A stretch of 25,450 bases of DNA, from positions 1 through 25,450 of IMG/VR virus record IMGVR_UViG_3300046373_000027. One strand, 5' to 3'. A model generated the notes under the pieces. The model did no database searches. It was not told where the DNA came from and saw nothing but the letters and a program-made list of their open reading frames with translations. Each line of letters opens with the position of its first letter. Position 1 is the first letter of the stretch. Source of the stretch: a virus. Shown here one piece after another: positions 20,475 through 25,450 of this stretch. Both the position numbers and the translations under genes were made by a program.

Positions 20475-20651
20475 TCAAACTATTTTCATGTCTGAATCAA
20501 GTTTGTCAATCAACTCAAGCCGTTCTTCGATCAGGCTGTCACGCATCACAACCTGCTCAAGTGATAACTTACCCGACTGTTCAGACTTAAGCAAGCGGTA
20601 TGTGCGACGAATCGCATTTATTTCTGCTTCCACTTCAATGATGGTCTGCAT
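20475..20651 (-). CDS. Small hypothetical helical protein
   Basis: A 58-residue protein, MQTIIEVEAEINAIRRTYRLLKS...VMRDSLIEERLELIDKLDSDMKIV, predicted as two helices that could form a coiled-coil hairpin. The ATG at 20651 has AGGAAG upstream; the longer frame to 20681 lacks a site. It overlaps the end of the 62-residue gene by 17 bp. Unknown function. Confidence 0.75.
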   Translation of the reverse strand: MQTIIEVEAEINAIRRTYRLLKSEQSGKLSLEQVVMRDSLIEERLELIDKLDSDMKIV

Positions 20652-20823
20652 GGGGCTTCCTGTCGTTAAGAATACGATCACAAATTACTAAGGACAGGGT
20701 CTTATTAGCGAGTCCGTATCGACGGATTGTAGGTGAGCTATTGCCGATCATCCGCTCGCTTGCAGCGTGCCGGTCTGTAGTCACCCAGTAGGCTACAAGA
20801 GACTTGACGTAGTCTCCTATCAT
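20635..20823 (-). CDS. Small hypothetical protein
   Basis: A 62-residue frame, MIGDYVKSLVAYWVTTDRHAASERM..., starting in an ATGA overlap with the DNA ligase stop. No strong ribosome binding site is seen, so it would be translated by coupling. It overlaps the next gene by 17 bp. It is basic and not similar to anything I recognise. Coding is plausible from position alone. Confidence 0.55.
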   Translation of the reverse strand: MIGDYVKSLVAYWVTTDRHAASERMIGNSSPTIRRYGLANKTLSLVICDRILNDRKPHADHH

Positions 20824-21755
20824 GACATGTCACTCGCTGGTCGGATGGTTACGAACGTGGGGAACCGTGGCTTATCCTTCACACCCTTCGGGAAGAACTT
20901 GAACTTAACTACTTGCCCAATAAGCTTCGTCTGGTTCAGCCAGTAGTCAGCCCGTTCCTCATGCGTCATTGCACCTGGGCCAACTATGACGATCTGGCCT
21001 GCAGTGAACAAGAGCTTGGTGCCGTCGTACACGTCCTTCAACATGCGACAGGTCATGTTGCCTACCATACCCTTGCCTACCAAGTTCTCCATGTGTGACG
21101 AGCGTTCTGAGCGTCCCAGTAGGTTCGTCACCTTTTCATTCTGGTTCTCCATCGCCTCTTCAAGGGACAGGACTTCTGCCTCCTCTTCGATGAATCGCTT
21201 GATGCGGAGATATGCGCCCTTGACAGTCGACGCACGGCCCGACTTATGCGGGGCATCCATTGCACGAAGCACGACACCTTCGAAGCCCTGCTCAAGCGCC
21301 CATTCTTCGAACGCAGCCAACTCTTCAGGGTTGTTGACGACAGTCATTGGAACTGCCTTGAGGTATGGCAGATTCAAACTCTTCACCACCTCGTACAGCG
21401 CAGAGATACGACCGATGTACGGAAGGTCGATGAAGTCAGGATGCAGGTAGTCGAACACATACCACACTGCGTCAGGCTCGTTGTAGCCACGGCTAACTGC
21501 CCCGCTGGTATCACGGCACAGGCTCGGGCTAGTCCAGTCACCGACTGCCAGTTCACCATCCATGCCAAGGAACTCAGGCTTGCTAAATCGCTCAGTGACG
21601 AATGGATTGCCGTGAGTCTTCAGGCTTCGGCCTGTTAGTGTACCGTTGAGGTTAATGCCGCGCACTCCATCGATCTTAACCATTGCGGCGCATGGAAACT
21701 TCTGCTTGGCTTCGTCGTAGTCACATGCCAGATGTGGTTTGAGTGGTTTGTTCAT
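20820..21755 (-). CDS. ATP-dependent DNA ligase
   Basis: A 311-residue ligase that seals nicks in phage DNA. The nucleotidyltransferase motifs are clear: motif I KIDGVRG with the AMP-accepting Lys27, motif III MDGEL, motif IIIa-like WYVFDYL, motif IV FEGVVLR, motif V LRIKRF, and a C-terminal OB-fold part with KFKFFPKG and PRFPTF, as in T7 gp1.3. Length is close to that of T7 ligase (about 359) but somewhat shorter. The ATG at 21755 overlaps the stop of the 34-residue membrane peptide (TAATG) and has GGAGAAG upstream. It works with the polymerase and primase-helicase of this window in lagging-strand synthesis. Confidence 0.96.
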   Translation of the reverse strand: MNKPLKPHLACDYDEAKQKFPCAAMVKIDGVRGINLNGTLTGRSLKTHGNPFVTERFSKPEFLGMDGELAVGDWTSPSLCRDTSGAVSRGYNEPDAVWYVFDYLHPDFIDLPYIGRISALYEVVKSLNLPYLKAVPMTVVNNPEELAAFEEWALEQGFEGVVLRAMDAPHKSGRASTVKGAYLRIKRFIEEEAEVLSLEEAMENQNEKVTNLLGRSERSSHMENLVGKGMVGNMTCRMLKDVYDGTKLLFTAGQIVIVGPGAMTHEERADYWLNQTKLIGQVVKFKFFPKGVKDKPRFPTFVTIRPASDMS

Positions 21756-21859
21756 TATTCTTCTCCGTCATCTTTGTGGTGGCGTTTGCGCCAGAAGTAG
21801 TATTCTAGCCCAAGGTACAGGATGAATGCAACAGTTATTAACAGCGTCCAGCCATTCAT
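21755..21859 (-). CDS. Small membrane peptide (34 aa)
   Basis: A short frame, MNGWTLLITVAFILYLGLEY, followed by a charged tail (YFWRKRHHKDDGEE): one membrane helix with a basic, then acidic, cytoplasmic end. AGAGGAG stands before the ATG, its start overlaps the GIY-YIG stop (ATGA) and its TAA overlaps the ligase ATG, so it is well supported as coding. It may be related to small phage membrane proteins of unknown role. Confidence 0.75.
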   Translation of the reverse strand: MNGWTLLITVAFILYLGLEYYFWRKRHHKDDGEE

Positions 21860-22533
21860 ATTGACTCCTCTAGTTCAAGTGGTTTTCGGTGGCGCTTCAG
21901 TGCAGCTTGTCGCAGTGCTTCTCTATGTGCCGCGCTCTTAGGTAGCCCTTTTAATGCCTTACTTATTTTAGCCTTATGGTCGTCTGTCTTCGGCAACTTT
22001 GCGCACTCTGCAAAGGCTTCGAACCTCTCAGGCTCTGTTGCATGGAGGTGCTTAAGCCTTTCGGAGTGGGATTTTCTGGCCGCCTCATCCCACTTCTCCG
22101 TAATGAACGCAGAATGCTCTGCTCTTCTGTCTTCCGTCCAAGCCGCTGCAGTGCTAAGAGCCTGCGACTCTTTGCGACCCTCACGCGCCCAACTCTTCAA
22201 TGACGCTGCAGACATCTTAGCACGATCAGTCTCAGTGAAATTATGACCATCGTGACCAACTGGCGCACCGTCTGAACCATTCTCCATCCTGAGGTTCGCC
22301 CACTGGTCTGATTCAACGATGTTGTTGTCCAGTGAGAACTTAAGGGCGACTTCTGTACACTCCTCTTGGCTTTCGAACTGCCCAATAATCTCAGTGTCGA
22401 CATCGTTGCCGTGCTTGGCAATGTGTCTACGCCACAACAGTCCCGAACCCCTGTAAGTCAGCGGGTCTCTGACCGTCTTTCCGAAGTATTTCAAACCAGT
22501 CACCCGATGAGTCTTGATGTACAGGTATATCAT
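21856..22533 (-). CDS. GIY-YIG homing-type endonuclease with NUMOD3-like repeats
   Basis: A 225-residue nuclease. The N-terminal domain reads YLYIKTHRVTGLKYFGKTV, the G-(I/L)-Y...Y-(I/F)-G motif in the phage Seg-type variant, with TYRGSGLLWRRHI giving the catalytic Arg area. The C-terminus has a NUMOD3-like DNA-binding motif (DDHKAKISKALKGLPKS). It lies between the RNA ligase and DNA ligase genes, overlapping the former's stop (ATGA), typical of a free-standing mobile endonuclease. Activity cannot be judged, but no frameshift is visible. Confidence 0.9.
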   Translation of the reverse strand: MIYLYIKTHRVTGLKYFGKTVRDPLTYRGSGLLWRRHIAKHGNDVDTEIIGQFESQEECTEVALKFSLDNNIVESDQWANLRMENGSDGAPVGHDGHNFTETDRAKMSAASLKSWAREGRKESQALSTAAAWTEDRRAEHSAFITEKWDEAARKSHSERLKHLHATEPERFEAFAECAKLPKTDDHKAKISKALKGLPKSAAHREALRQAALKRHRKPLELEESI

Positions 22534-23567
22534 TCCCCGCCATTCAAGAGAAATTTTGTGTTTATCACTTTGAAGCTGAAGTTCGGATTCTTTAACGATT
22601 TGAACACAACACCTTCAGCAATGGTATTGTTGATGCTAGGACGGTCAGCGTACTCAAGGAAGTCTTCGACAGTCTTGAATTGCCTTAGTGACGTGTAGTC
22701 GAGGATAGGCACTTGCTCCAGTTGTAGGTGCTTGCAAACCACAGCACGAGAGTGTGCATCCATGTACTCACCCGTATTGATATTGAAGATATCAAACACC
22801 TTGAATTGGTGGTCTTGCAGGCCCTCCCAGTTACCGTTGATGCCTACCCCATACAACTCGCCCTGAATGGCAATGTTAGCTCCGATCATCTTATTAAGTA
22901 GCTTGTCTTCAACATCCATTGAACGAAACATTTTCACAAACGAGTTGTCAGTATTGCTCTCATCCGTCTCAAGGTCAAGATTGCGGCTGCATACGCCTGC
23001 CTTACCGTCGTTAGAGTAGAACGTGGTAGAGCTACCGTCGATCTTCAACGTCACCTCGTACGTGTCTGCAATCTGCTCAGGCGTCAGCTTGCGGAAGATG
23101 TTCTGGATGCGCTCTTGATCCGTCTTACGGATGAACGATGGGAAGTTGCCACGAGCCATGCCTTGCATCTGAGTGGACAGTGGCTTCTCCCATTTCTTGA
23201 TGTTGAGGAGTTCAGACACATCCAACCCCTCGTACATAGGGTGGTCGTATGTCGGGAATACTTCGCCGGGTAGGACGCTCAATGGCATCACCAAGCCTTG
23301 AGAAAGCTCACCACGCAGTTTGATCGTACGTAGACGCTCACCGGACACTCCTTCGAACGAGCGTGGCTCCTTGCCCTTGCTAAGGAACGGCGCAATGTCA
23401 TGTGGTATAAAACTATCAATTTCGAAATACACGACAACGTCTTCAGCCTTGAACTCACCCTTCTTAGCAACACATTGCCAGCCGTCAATAATGACGAGGT
23501 CGAGTGCATCTGCATTGGTGTGTTGACGGATTTCAGCTACTTTGCGAATGGTTGCGAGGTTTCTCAT
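22530..23567 (-). CDS. RNA ligase, DRB0094 (Rnl5) type
   Basis: A 345-residue protein that matches the Deinococcus-type RNA ligase family in length and order: an N-terminal OB-like domain (about 1-130, MRNLATIRKVAEIRQHTNADAL and DVVVYFEIDSFIP), then the ligase core with motif I LKIDGSS (Lys175 as AMP acceptor), SRNLDLE, motif III IQGELYG, motif IV EGVVFK and motif V FSFKVIN. This family seals 3'-OH/5'-P nicks with an RNA 3' side. In phages it may repair tRNAs or RNA nicks made by host defence nucleases (family-level inference). The ATG at 23567 has AAGGAGAA. It is read with DNA ligase from the same transcript. Confidence 0.94.
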   Translation of the reverse strand: MRNLATIRKVAEIRQHTNADALDLVIIDGWQCVAKKGEFKAEDVVVYFEIDSFIPHDIAPFLSKGKEPRSFEGVSGERLRTIKLRGELSQGLVMPLSVLPGEVFPTYDHPMYEGLDVSELLNIKKWEKPLSTQMQGMARGNFPSFIRKTDQERIQNIFRKLTPEQIADTYEVTLKIDGSSTTFYSNDGKAGVCSRNLDLETDESNTDNSFVKMFRSMDVEDKLLNKMIGANIAIQGELYGVGINGNWEGLQDHQFKVFDIFNINTGEYMDAHSRAVVCKHLQLEQVPILDYTSLRQFKTVEDFLEYADRPSINNTIAEGVVFKSLKNPNFSFKVINTKFLLNGGE

Positions 23568-23580
23568 TTAATTCTCCTTG

Positions 23581-23793
23581 TTATTTGACTACTACGATTT
23601 CAGCTTCGATGCACCTGGATTTGTGATGCACCCTGTCTGATCCATATCCGTTATTAGAGTTGTCAAGCTTGAGTATCTCAGACCGCACTTTCTCACATTG
23701 TGCTTGCGTTACGAATTTACCGATAACATTGGTAATTCCTTCGCTACGACCATCGCTGATGGTGACGAGTATCCACAACAGAGCTACAGTCAT
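23581..23793 (-). CDS. Small exported or membrane-anchored protein
   Basis: A 70-residue protein. It begins with a short hydrophobic stretch (MTVALLWILVTISD) suggesting a signal anchor, followed by a helical part (TQAQCEKVRSEILKLD) and an end with CIEAEIVVVK. Cys33 and Cys62 could form a disulfide if it is exported. The ATG overlaps the previous stop (ATGA) and has AGGAG. No family recognised. Confidence 0.8.
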   Translation of the reverse strand: MTVALLWILVTISDGRSEGITNVIGKFVTQAQCEKVRSEILKLDNSNNGYGSDRVHHKSRCIEAEIVVVK

Positions 23794-24026
23794 TTGCTCC
23801 TCCGTGCCAGCATTGCATCAGCCATTCGGTATGCATCGTCTGCTACTTGGCGTGAGTCATAGAAGCCTGCTGGTGCAGAAACAGATAACACACCCGGTAT
23901 ACTAGCCATCGCAAACTCATCCCGCAGCGTCTTGCGCTCCATGACCAGTTCATCCACCACTGCTGCATCAATGCCAACTGCCCACAGGTGTCGCTTGATG
24001 TCTCGTTTCATTGCGTCGTCAATCAT
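23790..24026 (-). CDS. Hypothetical conserved phage protein
   Basis: A 78-residue protein, MIDDAMKRDIKRHLWAVGID..., ending YDSRQVADDAYRMADAMLARR. The C-terminal pattern A-x-x-A-Y-x-x-A-D-A-M-L-x-A/R-R is familiar from many small prophage and phage proteins of unknown function. The ATG at 24026 is chosen for AGGAGAAC and the ATGA overlap with the previous stop; a longer start at 24086 has no site. Confidence 0.8.
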   Translation of the reverse strand: MIDDAMKRDIKRHLWAVGIDAAVVDELVMERKTLRDEFAMASIPGVLSVSAPAGFYDSRQVADDAYRMADAMLARRSK

Positions 24027-24187
24027 TCTTGTTCTCCTGTCGCCTTGGCAATAGCTGCTCGTGCAGCACGTTCTTCGTCGTTCCACATCTTCGGGTTTGA
24101 GTACCCGTAGCGTTCAAGCATGAATTGCAATGCAGCAAGTAAGTCAGGCGCTGCATCGGCTAATCTTGTATCCACTGCGTGTTCCAT
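24023..24187 (-). CDS. Conserved small phage protein, unknown function
   Basis: A 54-residue protein, MEHAVDTRLADAAPDLLAALQF...ARAAIAKATGEQE. The A-A-P-D-L-L-x-A-L motif and E-x-A-A-R-A-A-I-A-K-A-T-G-E are hallmarks of a common short phage/prophage protein family of unknown function. The ATG at 24187 has a GAGGAG site. It is the first gene after the promoter at 24216-24244. Confidence 0.85.
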   Translation of the reverse strand: MEHAVDTRLADAAPDLLAALQFMLERYGYSNPKMWNDEERAARAAIAKATGEQE

Positions 24188-24215
24188 GTCTATCTCCTCG
24201 TGTTGATGTGCAGCC

Positions 24216-24244
24216 ATTATGATGACCTCGTTGGCACACGTCAA
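24216..24244 (-). promoter_or_regulatory. Sigma70-like promoter for the ligase module
   Basis: Minus-strand TTGACG (24239-24244), 17-base spacer, CATAAT (24216-24221). The start would be near 24209, leaving a 22-base leader for the 54-residue gene. Confidence 0.8.
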
Positions 24245-24282
24245 GAGTTATTTTCAAATTAATATGGCTCGATTACAGGCTC

Positions 24283-24345
24283 TACAAGGCGTTCAAACAG
24301 GCTCAGGCTAGTCTGCTATCAACCCGCCTCCGTTATCGCCTTGTA
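24283..24345. repeat. 9-bp inverted repeat in the gap before the ligase module
   Basis: TACAAGGCG (24283-24291) and CGCCTTGTA (24337-24345) are a perfect inverted pair with a 45-base gap that contains AGGCT repeats. It lies between the palindrome (24366) and the promoter (24216-24244), in a 198-base stretch without a gene. Without a U-tract it is not a simple terminator. Confidence 0.5.
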
Positions 24346-24365
24346 TACCCCTCTACGGCCTCCCA

Positions 24366-24379
24366 TCTCATTAATGAGA
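24366..24379. repeat. 14-bp palindrome TCTCATTAATGAGA, copy 4
   Basis: Perfect copy six bases after the stop of the HNH/AP2 gene and about 120 bp upstream of the next promoter. Confidence 0.85.
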
Positions 24380-24385
24380 ATGTAA

Positions 24386-24970
24386 TCAATCCTCGATATT
24401 GATCTGGTAGTTCATGAGCGCATCGTATGCTCGTGGATCAAGCACATAGCGATACTCTTCGGCACGTTGTTTGATAAATACCTCCTTCGCTTTCTTGTAC
24501 ACCTGGAAGGCTTCCTCTGGCGTGTCGAAGTATCCCAAGGTAGTCACTCTGCTATTACCCCTCGACATCTGCGCCCTGTACTTACTATTAGGTTTATGGA
24601 AAGTCACGCCAACAGGGAGTGCGCCACGGCTTGCACCAGAGTTGATCAGAAGCATGTTGAGTGGCTTTGGCAAGAACAGGCAAGTATCCTCACAGTAGTG
24701 ACTGTTGCCACGTATTAACAAGTCTTTATCCAGTTCACCACCCTCCTTGAACCCTACCTGAGAGTTGCACCAACCAGCAAACAACTGAAACTCCAAGAAT
24801 TCGTCACTCACAGAGCAGCATGTGTACGTCGGGTGAGATTCGTGAAACTTTGCATCATAGCAACGTAATAGTAACCCACGCCACAGGACGTATTCCTTTG
24901 TGGGCCTTCCGCCTACAGTTGCTTTGTAGACACCTCTAGTGTAGTTGCCAACTCCTCTTTTCCTTGCCAT
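24386..24970 (-). CDS. HNH-like/AP2 homing-type endonuclease
   Basis: A 194-residue protein related over its length to the C-terminal part of the gene at 8104-8856: LWRGLLLRCYDAKFHESHPTYTCCS, then ELDKDLLIRGNSHYCEDTC, PKPLNMLLINSG, and the AP2-like block PVGVTFHKPNSKYRAQMSR with LGYFDTPEEAFQVYKKAKE. It lacks that gene's N-terminal beta domain and instead has a short basic start. The ATG at 24970 has a perfect AGGAGG site; a frame extending to 25039 is not supported. It is the first gene downstream of the long structured leader, which is unusual for a selfish endonuclease. Confidence 0.82.
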   Translation of the reverse strand: MARKRGVGNYTRGVYKATVGGRPTKEYVLWRGLLLRCYDAKFHESHPTYTCCSVSDEFLEFQLFAGWCNSQVGFKEGGELDKDLLIRGNSHYCEDTCLFLPKPLNMLLINSGASRGALPVGVTFHKPNSKYRAQMSRGNSRVTTLGYFDTPEEAFQVYKKAKEVFIKQRAEEYRYVLDPRAYDALMNYQINIED

Positions 24971-25055
24971 TCGACCTCCTGTTGTTTTGTTTAAGTTTAT
25001 TTCGACTTTGCTCTTGCACTGGTTCAAAAACTCTGGCACCCTAAAGACTTATAAT

Positions 25056-25154
25056 AGACAAGACATACTTAGTTACTACTAATTTGTAATACTTAGTAGA
25101 GGGGTTTACACCTTATTTCATGTAACTAAAGATATAAACTAGTTGGTCTTGTCT
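25056..25154 (-). repeat. Nested inverted repeats in the leader of the first minus-strand gene
   Basis: AGACAAGAC (25056-25064) pairs with GTCTTGTCT (25146-25154); inside it TTAGTTAC (25069-25076) pairs with GTAACTAA (25122-25129); inside that CTACTAA (25076-25082) pairs with TTAGTAG (25093-25099). The transcript from the 25203 promoter would carry this as a long branched hairpin between its start and the endonuclease gene. Confidence 0.6.
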
Positions 25155-25202
25155 TTAATATAACTCTTAAGCTATATCTAAGCTTGCTTAAGCATGTCTA
25201 GT

Positions 25203-25231
25203 ATTATGGATTAGTTATTCCCACCTGTCAA
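25203..25231 (-). promoter_or_regulatory. Sigma70-like promoter driving the minus-strand genes
   Basis: Minus-strand TTGACA (25226-25231), 17-base spacer, CATAAT (25203-25208). Start near 25196 gives an unusually long leader of about 226 bases before the ATG at 24970. Confidence 0.83.
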
Positions 25232-25270
25232 GCCCTACGATACAATTAGTTCATATGCATGTCACATTGT

Positions 25271-25303
25271 TGTAGGCATACGACTACAGCCTGTGTAGGC
25301 ATA
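25271..25303. repeat. Direct repeat TGTAGGCATA between divergent promoters
   Basis: Two exact 10-base copies at 25271-25280 and 25294-25303, 23 bp apart. ACATTGT (25264-25270) and ACAATGT (25311-25317) flank them as an inverted pair. The position between the two outward promoters suits an operator. Confidence 0.6.
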
Positions 25304-25329
25304 ATCTTGCACAATGTTGGTGATAGTAA

Positions 25330-25358
25330 TTGACTTCATGCGTCATAAGCCTCATAAT
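25330..25358 (+). promoter_or_regulatory. Sigma70-like promoter for the rightward gene
   Basis: TTGACT (25330-25335), 17-base spacer, CATAAT (25353-25358). Start near 25365, 56 bases before the ATG at 25421. Confidence 0.75.
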
Positions 25359-25420
25359 GACTCTCGTTGGTGCAGCGGATGCAGCGACACAATAATCATA
25401 CAAACAATCAAGGATTCAAG

Positions 25421-25450
25421 ATGAATCGTAATGCCCTGTACTTCGCAGCA
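25421..25450 (+). CDS. Start of a plus-strand gene, partial (first 10 aa)
   Basis: ATG at 25421 with AAGGA 6 bases upstream, reading MNRNALYFAA up to the window edge. It is the only plus-strand gene supported here and shows that the genome switches coding strand at this point. Too little is visible to identify it. Confidence 0.6.
   Translation, partial: MNRNALYFAA

Larger units (their letters stand above)
24971..25420. other. Divergent non-coding control region, AT-rich and repeat-rich
   Basis: This 450-base stretch contains no convincing gene. It holds a minus-strand promoter (25203-25231), a plus-strand promoter (25330-25358), a direct repeat TGTAGGCATA (25271 and 25294), a nested set of inverted repeats in the minus-strand leader (25056-25154) and further short repeats of CTTAAGC (about 25166-25192). 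Transcription diverges from here: leftwards into all minus-strand genes and rightwards into the gene at 25421. It could be an early control region or an origin of replication. Confidence 0.65.

Noticed and set aside
24283-24345. Inverted repeat read as a Rho-independent terminator
   Set aside because: Loop of 45 bases and no U-run after the stem on either strand.
4677-24379. Apparent regular spacing of the palindrome (about 5.6-5.8 kb for three of the intervals)
   Set aside because: Only five sites, and one interval is 2.7 kb; too few to claim periodicity.
25050-25055. Perfect TATAAT on the plus strand
   Set aside because: No -35 within 15-19 bases and no gene follows closely; part of an AT-rich stretch.
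1-25450. CRISPR arrays, tRNA genes, insertion sequences, integrase or attachment sites
   Set aside because: None seen: no regular spacer repeats, no cloverleaf with conserved arm bases, no transposase or integrase motifs.

Overview
This window is part of a lytic-type, tailed bacteriophage genome, most likely of a gammaproteobacterial host. The evidence for a phage is very dense packing, TGA/ATG overlaps between neighbours, strong AGGAG-type ribosome binding sites, many short unknown genes, a T7-like replication set (family A DNA polymerase, fused primase-helicase, ATP-dependent DNA ligase) and scattered homing-type endonucleases. Gammaproteobacterial host is an inference from sigma70-like promoters and codon style; no host gene is present. 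I see no structural, packaging or integration genes and no tRNA. I do not assign a genus.

Layout. All recognised genes from 1 to 24970 lie on the minus strand, so the reading order is right to left. At the right edge (24971-25420) is an AT-rich, repeat-rich, non-coding control region with outward promoters; a plus-strand gene begins at 25421. Reading leftwards: an HNH/AP2 endonuclease (24386-24970); a module of three small genes, an RNA ligase, a GIY-YIG endonuclease, a 34-aa membrane peptide, DNA ligase, two small genes and an Ala-rich 320-aa protein, closed by a terminator at 19340-19366; a tail-anchored membrane peptide with a cell-wall hydrolase, an SH3-like repeat protein and thymidylate synthase ThyX; a lipoprotein with a 2-oxoglutarate/Fe oxygenase; a set of small genes leading to an HNH/AP2 endonuclease and the primase-helicase; a paralogous pair of small acidic proteins, a nucleotidyltransferase and a duplicated-domain protein; a UvrD-like helicase, another HNH/AP2 endonuclease, two unknowns and DNA polymerase; and finally the 7-deazaguanine DNA-modification operon (two peptides, dpdA, queE, queC, queD, folE) followed by small unknown genes up to the left edge.

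How the genes fit together. FolE, QueD, QueE and QueC together make preQ0 from GTP, and DpdA-type transglycosylases insert such bases into DNA. The phage therefore probably replaces part of its guanine with 7-cyano-7-deazaguanine, a known anti-restriction device. No QueF-like or amidotransferase gene is seen here that would process preQ0 further. The phage QueC and QueD both lack the usual zinc ligands, which is one of the more interesting points.

Regulation. Six good sigma70-like promoters were found by eye, several with inverted repeats over the -10 region. A 14-bp perfect palindrome, TCTCATTAATGAGA, occurs four times (plus one copy with a single mismatch), mostly at module borders. This is a candidate operator or other DNA-level signal specific to this phage. 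All promoter, hairpin and repeat calls were made by reading, without folding or statistics.
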